A stretch of 64,000 nt of DNA from an uncultured Bacteroides sp. (GCA_900544675.1 UQVZ01000018.1:1-64000); one strand, 5' to 3'. Counted from the first letter of the stretch, positions 44,099-54,390 are shown. Notes: a model not told the origin generated them from the letters alone. Made by a program: numbers and translations.

Positions 44099-47000
44099 TT
44101 ATCGTTTAGTAGGAGTATACTGTTCAATTTCAGATTCAACTTCGCTTTCGTCCAAGCTATCCCATTCCATCGGTTTAACTTTTTCTTGCAGCCACTGGAA
44201 CGTTACGAACAGAATCGGAACGATGAAAATCTGGAAAATCATACCAATCAACATACCACCGATAGCCGAAGCACCCAACGTACGGTTACCGTGAGCACCT
44301 ACACCGAAGGCGAACATCAACGGAAGCAAACCGATAATCATTGCCAAAGAGGTCATCAAAATCGGTCGCAGACGGGCAGAAGCACCAAGGACAGCCGCCC
44401 AAGAGATACTCATACCTTGCTTACGACGGTCGAGGGCGAACTCTACAATCAAGATAGCGTTCTTAGCCAACAGACCCATCAACATAATCAACGCAATCTG
44501 CATATAAATGTCGTTGGACATCGTACCCAATATCATCTTCAGTGCCGGGATGCTGCCCAATGCGGAGAATCCGTTGACGAACAGGAAGCTACCCAACAAA
44601 CCGCAAGGAATTGACAACAATACCGCCAACGGTAACAGGTAACTTTCGTACTGGGCACTCAGCAACAGGTAAACGAATACCAGACACAATACGAAGATGA
44701 TTCCCGTCGTATTGGTCGTCTGGGCCTCTTCACGTGCCATACCACCCAATTCATAACCGAAACCTGCCGGCAGGTTCTGTGCTGCCACTTCGGATATTGC
44801 CTGCAAGGCCTGACCTGAAGAATAACCGGCTGCCGGAGAAACCATCACCTGGATAGAAGTATACAGGTTGAAACGGCTGATGACATCCGGACCGTAAATC
44901 TTCTTCATCGAGACGAACTGCGAAATCGGAGCCATCTCACCGTCGCTGCCACGTACTTTAATACGGTTCAACGATTCCAGATTCTTCGTCGCGTCAGGTT
45001 CCGCCTGAATCATTACACGGTACATCTTACCGAAACTGTTGAAGTTAGAAGCGTAGATACCGCCGAAGTAACCTTGCATGGTAGTCAAGATGTCACTCGG
45101 GCTGATACCTGCTTTCTTACAAGCAGCCGCGTCGATGTCCAACTGATATTGCGGGAAGCTCGGGTTGAAGTTCGTAGAAGCCGAATTGATTTCCGGACGC
45201 TCCTGCAAAGCGGCGATGTAATCGTTCACTACCTGGAAGAAGTGGTCCAGGCTACCACCGGTCTTATCCTGCATGTTCAACTCGATATCGGTCGAAATAG
45301 AATATCCCGGAATCATAGGAGGCGCGAAGAACAATACCTGCGCGTCCTTGAACAATTTCTGCGACCGCATAAACAGCGAAGCTACCACGATATCCGAACT
45401 TTGCTGCGTCGTACGTTCCTCCCAGTCTTTCAGCTTGATAATGATAGAACCATAAGAAGGTCCCTGACCACTACCGATAAAGCTAAATCCGGAAATCACC
45501 GTACGCGACTGTACCGCGGGGTCTACGGCAATCAGGCTGTCTACCTGCGCCAATACTTCACGGGCACGTTCCTGAGAAGTACCCGGCGGCAAGGTTACCG
45601 AACCCATGATGGTACCTGTATCTTCATTCGGAATCATACCGGTCGGAGTAATGCTCATAAATACAACCAGCAATACAATCGCTCCGCCGACCATTCCCAT
45701 TGACAACCATCTCTTGTGGATGAAGAAAACAACCCGTTTCTTATATTTAGCCAACAGAGAATTATACGACTTATTGAACGACGCCTTGAACTTATCGGTA
45801 GTCATACCTGCCAAAGCCAGGATACTGACTATAATCAGCAGTACGCAAATCACCGGATGTTCGCTGAAGCTGAAGAAACCGAAAATCATACCCAAGATGG
45901 CAATCACGGTAAAGATGATGACAATCTTCGGATTCATCCATTTGCCGAGCGCGTCGGTATACCGTGCCACCATAATCTTACGCGATTCCTTATAGGCTGT
46001 GCCCATACGTTCTTTCAGCGTAGTTTCCGAGTTATGAGGCTTCAAGAACAAGGCACACAGTGCCGGAGAAAGGGTCAACGCGTTCAATGCCGAGAAACCG
46101 ATAGAGATAGCCATGGTCAAACCGAACTGCTGGTAGAAGGTACCTGCCGTACCGCTCATGAAACTTACCGGAATGAACACGGACATCATCACCAAGGTAA
46201 TGGAAACGATAGCGCCGCCCAATTCACTCATGGCGTCGATAGAAGCTTCACGCGTCGACTTATATCCCTGGTCCAACTTGGCATGGACACCCTCGACGAC
46301 GACTATGGCATCGTCGACCACAATGGCAATCGCAAGCACCATAGCCGACAAGGTCAGCAAGTTGATACTGAAGCCGATTATCTTCAGCGCAAAGAAGGTA
46401 GCAATCAAGGCTACCGGAATGGCGATAGCCGGAATCAACGTAGAACGCATATCCTGCAAGAAGATATATACCACGATGAACACCAGGATAAATGCCTCAA
46501 TCAAGGTCTTTACTACTTCATGGATAGAAGCGAACAAGAAGTCGTTGGCACTCTGCGCGATATTGATACCCAAGCCTTCCGGAAGGTTCTTTTCATATTC
46601 GGCAAGCACCTTTTCCAGGTTGGCGATGGTTTCCGTCGCATTGGTACCTGCCATCTGGTAAATGATACAAGACACAGCCTTGTGGCCGTTTACCGTATTG
46701 TTGAAGTTGTACGTCAAACGTCCTAATTCCATATCCGCCACATCTTTCAGGCGAAGCACTTCACCGTCGGGAAGCGACTTGATGACGATATCGCCAAATT
46801 CTGTCGTGCTCGACAAACGTCCTTTATAACGGATGGTATACTGGAACGACTGGTTACCGCGTTCACCGAACTGTCCCGGAGCAGCTTCCACGTTCTGTTC
46901 AGCCAACACGCCGGTAATGTCGCTCGGCATCAGCTTGTATTGTGCCATCACGTCGGGTTTCAGCCAGATACGCATAGAGTAGTCGGTACCCATCACGTTG

Positions 47001-47527
47001 GCATCACCTACACCGCTTACACGCTTGATTTCCGGAATCAAGTTGATACTTGCATAGTTTTCCAGGAACTCGATGTTGTACTTATCTTCCTTGTCGTATA
47101 CAGAGAAGATCATCAACATAGAAGTCTGACGCTTCATGGTGGTCACACCTACCTGGGTTACTTCGGCAGGCAACAGACCCTGTGCCTGAGTCACACGGTT
47201 CTGCACATTGACCTGCGCCATATCCGGGTCTGTACCCTGGTTAAAATATACTGTAATACGTGCCGAACCGTTGTTGGTAGCGGTAGACTGCATATACATC
47301 ATGTTTTCCACACCGTTAATCTGATCTTCCAACGGAGCGATAACCGAATTCAACACAGCCTGCGCATTGGCACCTGTATAGGTCGCACTAACCGATACGG
47401 TAGGCGGCGCAATGTCCGGATACTGGGTGATTGGCAGTGTAGCCAAACCGATAAAACCCAAGATTACCAACAAAATGGAGATAACGGTTGATAATACCGG
47501 ACGGTTAATAAATTTATCTAGTCTCAT
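44099..47527 (-). CDS. RND multidrug efflux pump (HAE1/AcrB family)
   Basis: 1142 aa, larger than AcrB (about 1049 aa) because of an insert at about 495-610. Twelve membrane helices with the usual two periplasmic loops; N-terminus F-I-N-R-P-V-L-S-T-V-I-S. Proton-relay Asp pair V-V-D-D-A-I-V in helix 4 and a conserved Lys in helix 10. The Gly-rich G-L-L-A-K-N-A-I-L-I-V-E-F-A motif is present. It is the inner-membrane proton-driven pump of the tripartite system. The extra segment contains three hydrophobic stretches, seen in Bacteroidota AcrB proteins. Confidence 0.95.
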   Translation of the reverse strand: MRLDKFINRPVLSTVISILLVILGFIGLATLPITQYPDIAPPTVSVSATYTGANAQAVLNSVIAPLEDQINGVENMMYMQSTATNNGSARITVYFNQGTDPDMAQVNVQNRVTQAQGLLPAEVTQVGVTTMKRQTSMLMIFSVYDKEDKYNIEFLENYASINLIPEIKRVSGVGDANVMGTDYSMRIWLKPDVMAQYKLMPSDITGVLAEQNVEAAPGQFGERGNQSFQYTIRYKGRLSSTTEFGDIVIKSLPDGEVLRLKDVADMELGRLTYNFNNTVNGHKAVSCIIYQMAGTNATETIANLEKVLAEYEKNLPEGLGINIAQSANDFLFASIHEVVKTLIEAFILVFIVVYIFLQDMRSTLIPAIAIPVALIATFFALKIIGFSINLLTLSAMVLAIAIVVDDAIVVVEGVHAKLDQGYKSTREASIDAMSELGGAIVSITLVMMSVFIPVSFMSGTAGTFYQQFGLTMAISIGFSALNALTLSPALCALFLKPHNSETTLKERMGTAYKESRKIMVARYTDALGKWMNPKIVIIFTVIAILGMIFGFFSFSEHPVICVLLIIVSILALAGMTTDKFKASFNKSYNSLLAKYKKRVVFFIHKRWLSMGMVGGAIVLLVVFMSITPTGMIPNEDTGTIMGSVTLPPGTSQERAREVLAQVDSLIAVDPAVQSRTVISGFSFIGSGQGPSYGSIIIKLKDWEERTTQQSSDIVVASLFMRSQKLFKDAQVLFFAPPMIPGYSISTDIELNMQDKTGGSLDHFFQVVNDYIAALQERPEINSASTNFNPSFPQYQLDIDAAACKKAGISPSDILTTMQGYFGGIYASNFNSFGKMYRVMIQAEPDATKNLESLNRIKVRGSDGEMAPISQFVSMKKIYGPDVISRFNLYTSIQVMVSPAAGYSSGQALQAISEVAAQNLPAGFGYELGGMAREEAQTTNTTGIIFVLCLVFVYLLLSAQYESYLLPLAVLLSIPCGLLGSFLFVNGFSALGSIPALKMILGTMSNDIYMQIALIMLMGLLAKNAILIVEFALDRRKQGMSISWAAVLGASARLRPILMTSLAMIIGLLPLMFAFGVGAHGNRTLGASAIGGMLIGMIFQIFIVPILFVTFQWLQEKVKPMEWDSLDESEVESEIEQYTPTKR

Positions 47528-47568
47528 TCTATACCTTTATATTATATATAACGATCGTACGTTTTGAA

Positions 47569-48774
47569 TCAATTAAAAGCTGTTGCCAGATTGCCTTCTT
47601 TCTGGTCTTTCAAAGCCTGATGATACTTAGCTTCTTTCTGGGCAGGGGTAATCGGAGTAATCTTCATGCCGTCGCTCAAACGGGTTACACCTTCCACGGC
47701 AATCTTGTCACCCGACTTCAGACCGCCAAGCACAATATAGCTCTTGCCGTCGTTCAGGTTCGAAATCTGGATTTCGGTATATTTCACCGTGCTGTCCGGC
47801 TGCAATACATAGACGAATTTCTTGTCCTGGATTTCTACCGTAGCCGACTGCGGAACCAATAACACATTCTCCATCGTATAAGGGAACATCACATTGGCTG
47901 TACCGCCGCTTCGCAACACATTCTCCTTATTCGGGAAAATAGCACGCATACTTACCGAACCTGTTGTCTGGTCGATAACACCGCTCACGGCATCAATCTT
48001 TCCTTTTTCCTTGTAGATGCTGCCGTCCGACAGTTCCAACTGCACTTCCGGCATCTTTGCCAACTGTTCTTTCAGTGTACCACCCGCTTTCGTCAAAGCC
48101 AACAGCTCTTTTTCAGTCAACGAGAAGTATACATACATATCCCCGATTTGAGATACCGTTGTCAACGGTTCGGCTACCGACGGGCTGACCAATGCGCCGA
48201 TACGGTAAGGGAACGTACCGATAACACCGTCCGAAGGACTGGTCACCGTACAGAAACCTAAGTTCTGTTTGGCAGCTGTGTACGAAGCTTCTGCCTGTGC
48301 CAGATTGGCTTTGGCAGTCAACAGATTGTTGACAGCTGTCTGGTATTCGAAATCACTGATGATTTTCTGTTCGTGAAGCATTTTCTTGTTGACTTCCGTT
48401 TCAGAAACAGTCTTCAGATTTGCTTTTGCCGACTCTACTCCAGCCTTTGCCTGGTCGAATGCAGCCTGATACTGAGTAGGATCAATCTGGAACAATGCCT
48501 GTCCCTTATGTACCGTAGCACCTTCGTCTACACACAATTTCACGATAAAACCTGAGACTTGCGGACGAATTTCAATATCCTGCAACCCTTTGATTGTTGC
48601 CGGATACCTGGTTACTTGGTCACTGGAGGTAGAGGTCACCTCCTGCACCGCGAACTCGTCATCACCCATTTTACCGCTTTGACCGCCACATGCAGTCAAC
48701 ACCGATACGCCCAATGCGAAAAGGGCTATCCGGCTAGAAGAAAAACTTCTGTTTTTTTTCATGCTCATATTCAT
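47569..48774 (-). CDS. RND periplasmic adaptor lipoprotein (AcrA/MexA type)
   Basis: 401 aa. Lipobox L-T-A-C (Cys29). Barrel-sandwich lipoyl half I-E-I-R-P-Q-V-S-G-F-I, a helical hairpin (about 100-165), second half V-T-S-P-S-D-G-V-I-G, then the beta-barrel and membrane-proximal domains (V-L-L-V-P-Q-S-A-V). First gene of the adaptor-pump-channel operon. ATG codons at 48768 and 48762 are alternative starts. No regulator gene is adjacent. Confidence 0.94.
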   Translation of the reverse strand: MNMSMKKNRSFSSSRIALFALGVSVLTACGGQSGKMGDDEFAVQEVTSTSSDQVTRYPATIKGLQDIEIRPQVSGFIVKLCVDEGATVHKGQALFQIDPTQYQAAFDQAKAGVESAKANLKTVSETEVNKKMLHEQKIISDFEYQTAVNNLLTAKANLAQAEASYTAAKQNLGFCTVTSPSDGVIGTFPYRIGALVSPSVAEPLTTVSQIGDMYVYFSLTEKELLALTKAGGTLKEQLAKMPEVQLELSDGSIYKEKGKIDAVSGVIDQTTGSVSMRAIFPNKENVLRSGGTANVMFPYTMENVLLVPQSATVEIQDKKFVYVLQPDSTVKYTEIQISNLNDGKSYIVLGGLKSGDKIAVEGVTRLSDGMKITPITPAQKEAKYHQALKDQKEGNLATAFN

Positions 48775-48846
48775 AAATATAACTGTTAGTGTTTCCTTAA
48801 ATCGTTATTTGCCTATGAAAACTATCACTCATGTTTAAAAGCTCTG

Positions 48847-48854
48847 CAAAGATA
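48847..48854 (-). promoter_or_regulatory. Promoter -7 box for the RND operon
   Basis: TATCTTTG on the minus strand (48854 to 48847), 72 bases before the first ATG of the adaptor gene. The leader contains no obvious operator. Between this and the malic-enzyme promoter the gap is AT-rich, with nothing else recognisable. Confidence 0.55.
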
Positions 48855-49034
48855 GGAAAAAACTATCTATATAAAAATAGGTGTTTAACTAAGAATAACC
48901 ATAATACAAACAAGTTATTACATTTAGTCCTAATAATCCGACCAATTGACAATTCTTATCGACCAATTCGGATAGTAATTTCAACAATTTATAGTTTTTT
49001 AAACTGAATAATCGTCCATTTGTTATTTTATTCT

Positions 49035-49042
49035 TACTTTTG
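49035..49042 (+). promoter_or_regulatory. Promoter -7 box for the malic enzyme gene
   Basis: TACTTTTG matches TAnnTTTG and lies 31 bases before the ATG at 49074. Confidence 0.55.
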
Positions 49043-49073
49043 CACAGCACATTAACGAAAAATCTATAAGAAT

Positions 49074-51359
49074 ATGGCAAAAATAACCAAAGAAGCCGCC
49101 TTGCTCTATCACTCGCAAGGCAAACCGGGAAAAATCGAGGTTGTACCGACCAAACCTTATCAAACTCAACGCGACTTATCACTGGCTTACTCCCCGGGAG
49201 TAGCCGAACCCTGTCTGGAAATCCAGAAAAATCCCGAAACAGCTTACGACTATACAGACAAAGGAAACCTGGTAGCCGTCATCTCAAACGGAACCGCCGT
49301 ACTGGGATTGGGCGATATAGGCGCCATAAGCGGCAAACCGGTAATGGAAGGAAAAGGATTGCTTTTCAAGATTTATGCCGGCATTGACGTATTCGACATC
49401 GAAGTCAACGAGAAAGACCCGGACAAGTTCATCGAAGCCGTAAAGGCCATAGCCCCGACTTTCGGCGGCATCAACCTGGAAGACATCAAGGCTCCCGAAT
49501 GCTTCAAAATCGAACAACGCCTGAAAGAAGAGCTGGACATTCCGGTGATGCACGATGACCAGCACGGCACAGCCATCATTTCAAGTGCAGGTCTGCTGAA
49601 CGCGCTGGAAGTGGCAGGCAAAAAGATTGAAGACGTGAAAATCGTAGTCAACGGAGCCGGAGCCTCAGCCGTATCTTGCACCAAGCTTTACATCTCACTG
49701 GGTGCCCGCCTGGAAAACATCCTGATGTTAGACAGTAAAGGCGTCATCACCAAAGAACGTACCGACCTGAACGAACAGAAGAAATTCTTCGCTACCGACC
49801 GTACCGACGTTCATACACTGGCAGAAGCCATCAAAGGCGCCGATGTATTCCTGGGTCTGTCCAGAGGAAACGTGCTGACTCAAGACATGGTGCGTAGCAT
49901 GGCCGACCACCCCATCGTATTCGCCCTTGCCAACCCGACTCCCGAAATTTCTTACGAAGACGCGATGGCATCACGCCCCGACGTATTGATGTCTACCGGA
50001 CGTTCCGATTATCCGAACCAGATTAACAACGTTATCGGTTTCCCGTATATCTTCCGCGGCGCACTCGATACCCGCGCTACTGCCATCAACGAAGAAATGA
50101 AGCTAGCTGCCGTACGCGCCATCGCCGAATTGGCAAAGAAGCCGGTACCCGACGTCGTAAACAACGCTTATCATGTAAACAACCTGACCTTTGGTCCCGA
50201 CTACTTCATTCCGAAACCGGTTGACCCGCGCTTGATTACCGAAGTATCTATGGCTGTAGCCAAAGCCGCTATGGACTCGGGCGTGGCACGCAAGCAAATC
50301 ACCGACTGGGACGGTTACAAGAATCACCTGCGCGAACTGATGGGACAAGAAAACAAGCTGACCCGCCAGTTGTACGAGACCGCACGCCAGAATCCGCAAC
50401 GCGTGGTATTTGCCGAAGGTCTGCACCCCAACATGTTGCGTGCGGCGGTAGAAGCCAAAGCCGAAGGCATTTGCCACCCGATTCTGCTGGGCAACGAAGA
50501 ACGCATCGAGAAACTGGCTAAAGAATTGGATTTAAGCCTGGAAGGCATCGAAATCGTCAACTTGCGTCATGACCGTGAAGCAGAACGCCGCGAACGTTAT
50601 GCACGTATCCTGAGCGAAAAACGTGCCCGCGAAGGCGCTAACTATCAGGAAGCCAACGACAAGATGTTCGAACGCAACTACTTCGGTATGATGATGGTGG
50701 AAACCGGTGAAGCTGACGCTTTCGTAACCGGTCTGTACACCAAGTATTCGAACACTATCAAAGTTGCCAAAGAAGTTATCGGCATCCAGCCGGGATACAA
50801 ACACTTCGGCACCATGCACATCCTCAACTCGAAGAAAGGTACCTACTTCATTGCCGATACGCTGATTAACCGTCATCCCGACACAGATGCGCTGATTGAC
50901 ATCGCCAAGCTGTCCGCCAATGCCGTACGCTTCTTCAATCAGGAACCGGTAATGGCCATGTTGTCTTATTCTAACTTCGGCTCCGACCAGGAAGGAAGTC
51001 CTGCCAAGGTACACGAGGCAGTAGCTTACATGCACCGCGAATTCCCCGACCTGGCCATCGACGGTGAAATGCAGGTGAAATTTGCTCTCAACAACGAGCT
51101 GCGCGACGAGAAATATCCGTTTACCCGCCTGAAAGGCAAAGAGGTCAATACACTGGTATTCCCCAACCTGACTTCCGCCAACGCCGCTTACCAGTTCATC
51201 CAGAACATGAGCGAAACGGAAGTTATCGGCCCGATTCAGATGGGACTGAACAAGCCGATTCACTTCACCGACATCGAAAGCTCGGTACGCGATATCGTCA
51301 ATATCACCGCTATCGCCTGCATCGATGCTATCGTAGCAAAGAAGTTGCATAAACAATAA
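49074..51359 (+). CDS. maeB: NADP-dependent malic enzyme with phosphotransacetylase-like domain
   Basis: 761 aa, the usual length for MaeB. Residues 1-410 are the malic-enzyme part: Y-S-P-G-V-A-E-P, the metal/substrate block V-M-H-D-D-Q-H-G-T-A, and the Rossmann G-A-G-A-S-A-V-S. Residues 430-760 form a PTA_PTB domain (V-F-A-E-G-L-H-P-N-M-L-R, M-L-S-Y-S-N-F-G). The enzyme oxidatively decarboxylates malate to pyruvate, making NADPH; the Pta-like domain is regulatory and binds acetyl-CoA in relatives. It is a single-gene unit with its own promoter and strong terminator. Confidence 0.96.
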   Translation: MAKITKEAALLYHSQGKPGKIEVVPTKPYQTQRDLSLAYSPGVAEPCLEIQKNPETAYDYTDKGNLVAVISNGTAVLGLGDIGAISGKPVMEGKGLLFKIYAGIDVFDIEVNEKDPDKFIEAVKAIAPTFGGINLEDIKAPECFKIEQRLKEELDIPVMHDDQHGTAIISSAGLLNALEVAGKKIEDVKIVVNGAGASAVSCTKLYISLGARLENILMLDSKGVITKERTDLNEQKKFFATDRTDVHTLAEAIKGADVFLGLSRGNVLTQDMVRSMADHPIVFALANPTPEISYEDAMASRPDVLMSTGRSDYPNQINNVIGFPYIFRGALDTRATAINEEMKLAAVRAIAELAKKPVPDVVNNAYHVNNLTFGPDYFIPKPVDPRLITEVSMAVAKAAMDSGVARKQITDWDGYKNHLRELMGQENKLTRQLYETARQNPQRVVFAEGLHPNMLRAAVEAKAEGICHPILLGNEERIEKLAKELDLSLEGIEIVNLRHDREAERRERYARILSEKRAREGANYQEANDKMFERNYFGMMMVETGEADAFVTGLYTKYSNTIKVAKEVIGIQPGYKHFGTMHILNSKKGTYFIADTLINRHPDTDALIDIAKLSANAVRFFNQEPVMAMLSYSNFGSDQEGSPAKVHEAVAYMHREFPDLAIDGEMQVKFALNNELRDEKYPFTRLKGKEVNTLVFPNLTSANAAYQFIQNMSETEVIGPIQMGLNKPIHFTDIESSVRDIVNITAIACIDAIVAKKLHKQ

Positions 51360-51376
51360 CAAAAATTCCCAATAAC

Positions 51377-51427
51377 AAGTGTGCCTGCTCTTTCATCCCG
51401 ATGAAAAACAGGCACACTTTTTTTCAC
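51377..51427 (+). terminator. Rho-independent terminator of maeB
   Basis: An 11-bp stem AAGTGTGCCTG (51377-51387) with 51409-51419 and a run of T to 51425. It ends 20 bases before the small membrane-protein gene. Confidence 0.9.
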
Positions 51428-51444
51428 CTTTTATCTTTCCGCGT

Positions 51445-51618
51445 ATGCGCAGACCACTCACTCTTTCACAATGTGTCGTGCTTGCCTTGTTCTGGGCGGC
51501 ACTTTGCTTCATCGTCCTCACCTCCTCCCCCCGCATCGACGGTATGCTGGTCATCACCATCCTTATTTCGGGTGCCCTGGTATTCATTCCGATTGTCAAA
51601 TCCCTTAAAAAGAAGTAA
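51445..51618 (+). CDS. Small two-helix membrane protein
   Basis: 57 aa from the ATG at 51445 (M-R-R-P-L-T-L). Two hydrophobic segments (about 11-27 and 33-51) with a short polar turn containing S-P-R-I-D-G, ending in K-S-L-K-K-K. The basic ends and two helices look like a genuine small inner-membrane protein. The open frame extends to 51379, but the extension covers the maeB terminator, so the ATG at 51445 is preferred. No family recognised. Confidence 0.55.
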   Translation: MRRPLTLSQCVVLALFWAALCFIVLTSSPRIDGMLVITILISGALVFIPIVKSLKKK

Positions 51619-51686
51619 CATTTCCACATAAAAATAAAATAAAAACGCCTTTTTGATATTTTTCTTTTGTTTTTCTTACCGAATTG

Positions 51687-51717
51687 TTGCATAAATAAAA
51701 ACAAATCTTTACTTTTG
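51687..51717 (+). promoter_or_regulatory. Promoter of gdhA
   Basis: TTG (51687-51689) and TACTTTTG (51710-51717) are separated by 20 bases, a good -33/-7 pair, 49 bases before the ATG. Confidence 0.65.
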
Positions 51718-51766
51718 TCGCATCAAACAATTAGAAGAATATTTATAACCAATAACAATTAGAAGA

Positions 51767-53101
51767 ATGAATGCAGCTAAAGTACTGGAAGATCTGAAAA
51801 GAAGATTTCCCAATGAACCTGAATACCATCAGGCAGTAGAAGAAGTGTTAGGTACCATCGAAGAAGAATACAACAAGCATCCCGAATTCGATAAGGTAAA
51901 TCTGATTGAGCGTCTGTGCATCCCCGACCGCGTGTACCAATTCCGCGTAACCTGGATGGACGATAAAGGAAACATCCAGACCAACATGGGCTACCGCGTG
52001 CAGCACAATAACGCCATCGGTCCGTACAAAGGCGGTATCCGTTTCCACAGCTCGGTAAACCTCGGTATCCTGAAGTTCCTGGCTTTCGAACAGACATTCA
52101 AGAACTCGTTGACTACTCTCCCGATGGGTGGAGGCAAAGGCGGTTCCGACTTCTCTCCGCGTGGTAAATCAAACGCAGAAGTAATGCGTTTCTGCCAGGC
52201 TTTCATGCTGGAATTGTGGCGTCACATCGGTCCTGAAACCGACGTTCCTGCAGGCGACATCGGTGTAGGCGGACGTGAAGTCGGCTATATGTTCGGTATG
52301 TACAAGAAACTGACTCGCGAGTTCAGCGGCGTGCTGACCGGTAAAGGACGCGAGTTCGGTGGTTCTTTAATCCGTCCCGAAGCTACCGGATACGGAAACA
52401 TCTACTTCCTGCTCGAAATGTTGAAGACCCGTAACATCGACATCAAAGGCAAGACTTGCCTGGTATCGGGTGCAGGAAACGTAGCCCAGTACACTGTAGA
52501 AAAGCTGATCGAACTGGGTGCCAAGGTTGTCACCATGTCCGACTCCGACGGTTACATCTATGATCCGGACGGCATCGACCGTGAAAAACTGGATTACATC
52601 ATGGAGCTGAAAAACCTTTACCGTGGACGTATCCGCGAATACGCAGAGAAATACGGCTGCAAATATGTTGCTGGCGCACGTCCTTGGAACGAAAAGGGAG
52701 ACATCGCCCTGCCGTCCGCTACCCAAAACGAAATCAACGGCGACGATGCAAAAGCCTTGATTGCCAACGGTGTGATTGCTGTATCCGAAGGTGCGAACAT
52801 GCCTTCTACCCCCGAAGCTATCCGTGTATTCCAGGATGCAAAAATCCTTTATGCTCCGGGCAAGGCAGCCAATGCCGGCGGTGTATCGGTATCAGGTCTG
52901 GAAATGACTCAGAACTCCATCAAGCTGAGCTGGAGCCAGGAAGAAGTGGACGAAAAGCTGAAGAGCATCATGAAAAATATCCACGAAGCCTGCGTGAAAT
53001 ACGGAACCGAACCAGACGGTTATATCAATTACGTAAAAGGTGCCAATGTAGCCGGATTCATGAAAGTGGCTAACGCCATGATGGCTCAAGGCATTGTATA
53101 A
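51767..53101 (+). CDS. gdhA: NADP-specific glutamate dehydrogenase
   Basis: 444 aa, full length for the hexameric bacterial enzyme that makes glutamate from 2-oxoglutarate and ammonia. The substrate/catalytic block P-M-G-G-G-K-G-G-S-D-F-S-P (K124), K-G-G-I-R-F-H and V-P-A-G-D-I-G-V-G are present, with the dinucleotide fold S-G-A-G-N-V-A-Q-Y. The short motif and length are those of the roughly 445-aa family I type. NADP preference is a family expectation; only the single promoter and terminator are seen directly. Confidence 0.96.
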   Translation: MNAAKVLEDLKRRFPNEPEYHQAVEEVLGTIEEEYNKHPEFDKVNLIERLCIPDRVYQFRVTWMDDKGNIQTNMGYRVQHNNAIGPYKGGIRFHSSVNLGILKFLAFEQTFKNSLTTLPMGGGKGGSDFSPRGKSNAEVMRFCQAFMLELWRHIGPETDVPAGDIGVGGREVGYMFGMYKKLTREFSGVLTGKGREFGGSLIRPEATGYGNIYFLLEMLKTRNIDIKGKTCLVSGAGNVAQYTVEKLIELGAKVVTMSDSDGYIYDPDGIDREKLDYIMELKNLYRGRIREYAEKYGCKYVAGARPWNEKGDIALPSATQNEINGDDAKALIANGVIAVSEGANMPSTPEAIRVFQDAKILYAPGKAANAGGVSVSGLEMTQNSIKLSWSQEEVDEKLKSIMKNIHEACVKYGTEPDGYINYVKGANVAGFMKVANAMMAQGIV

Positions 53102-53127
53102 TTTTTCAATCAGGTGCGACAAATTTC

Positions 53128-53160
53128 ATCCGGTTTCCCGCGAGGGAGACCGGATTTTTT
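53128..53160 (+). terminator. Terminator of gdhA with GNRA loop
   Basis: A 12-bp stem (53128-53139 with 53144-53155, one wobble) closes a GCGA tetraloop and is followed by six T residues. Confidence 0.9.
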
Positions 53161-53224
53161 ATCATTCTATCCCGGCTTCCCTGCTTTTTAACATTCGCAT
53201 GACTGTATCTATCAGTTATTTTAC

Positions 53225-53232
53225 TACTTTTG
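53225..53232 (+). promoter_or_regulatory. Promoter -7 box for the PCMD-type lipoprotein gene
   Basis: TACTTTTG matches TAnnTTTG, 29 bases before the ATG at 53262. Confidence 0.55.
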
Positions 53233-53261
53233 TACAACATTATGCATAAGTCAAAAGTATC

Positions 53262-54371
53262 ATGAATATCAGAAAAATCTTTGCAGGCATCCTGCTTGCC
53301 TTGTCAGTTTCTTCCTGCATTCAGGACGAAGCATTGAACGTGGAAGCGGCCATCGATGAGTGCACCGGTGAAAACATCCAGCTGGCAAGCATCGACGCAA
53401 ACCGAAAAGAAATCGAAATCTATGTACTCGACGGTACGGACGTATCCCGGCAAGAGCTGAACTTCACGCTTGCCGACGGAGCATCCATTCAGGCCGATGA
53501 AGAAAAGGCAGGCGACCAACCGCCTTATTACGACTTCAGCCAGCAGAGCATACGCCGCTTTACCGTAACTTCGGAAGACGGAGGGACCACAGCCACCTAC
53601 ATCATCCGCATCAACAAAATGGAACTGCCTACACATTATTCTTTCGAAAACCTGCGTGCCACCACGCCGTTCCATATCTTCTACCTGACCAACGAATCGG
53701 GCATCATGCAATGGGCAAGCGGAAATCCCGGATACGAGCTGAGCGGCATGGCGCTCAATGAAACCGAATATCCTACCGTACAGGGAATGATAGGCTACAG
53801 CGGCAAGTTCGTCCGCCTCACCACCCGCGATACCGGTTCTTTCGGAGAACCCATCGGCATGCCTATCGCGGCAGGCAACTTATTTGTAGGCTCTTTTGAT
53901 GTACAGAATGCCGTAATGGCTCCCCGTCAGGCTACCCACTTCGGATTCCCGTTCACCAAACGCCCCGTGCGCATTACCGGTTGGTACAAATACAAGGCAG
54001 GCAGTGTATTTACTGATGAAGAAAAGAACGAGGTTGCCGGGCGGACAGACATGGGTGACATCTACGCCCTGCTTTACGAAGCCCCGACCAATGATTTTAC
54101 CGTCGACGGCGACGCACTCCCTTTGAGTGGAGGAGTCGACGAGCATGTCGCACTGATGGCACGCATCTCCGACATGAAGGAAACCGATGAATGGACCCGC
54201 TTCGACCTTACCTTCGAGCCTCAAAACGGCAAGACCATTGACGAGGAAGGACTTGCCAACGGCAAATACAAACTGGCTATCGTCTTCTCGTCCAGCATCG
54301 AAGGAGGCTATTTCCGTGGCGCTATCGGAAGCGAGCTTTGCATCGACGAAGTGGAAGTAATCTGCAAATAA
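53262..54371 (+). CDS. PCMD-domain lipoprotein
   Basis: 369 aa. Lipoprotein signal with acceptor Cys19 (V-S-S-C). Residues 20-125 are a beta-rich domain including F-T-V-T-S-E-D-G-G-T-T-A-T-Y-I-I-R-I, an immunoglobulin-like pattern. Residues 130-369 resemble the putative carbohydrate metabolism domain (PF13201): W-A-S-G-N-P-G-Y, F-G-F-P-F-T-K-R-P-V-R-I-T-G-W-Y-K-Y, ending C-I-D-E-V-E-V-I-C. It is probably surface-exposed. An outer-membrane beta-barrel gene follows after 19 bases. Actual function is unknown. Confidence 0.8.
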   Translation: MNIRKIFAGILLALSVSSCIQDEALNVEAAIDECTGENIQLASIDANRKEIEIYVLDGTDVSRQELNFTLADGASIQADEEKAGDQPPYYDFSQQSIRRFTVTSEDGGTTATYIIRINKMELPTHYSFENLRATTPFHIFYLTNESGIMQWASGNPGYELSGMALNETEYPTVQGMIGYSGKFVRLTTRDTGSFGEPIGMPIAAGNLFVGSFDVQNAVMAPRQATHFGFPFTKRPVRITGWYKYKAGSVFTDEEKNEVAGRTDMGDIYALLYEAPTNDFTVDGDALPLSGGVDEHVALMARISDMKETDEWTRFDLTFEPQNGKTIDEEGLANGKYKLAIVFSSSIEGGYFRGAIGSELCIDEVEVICK

Positions 54372-54390
54372 CCCTTAACACGAAAACAAT

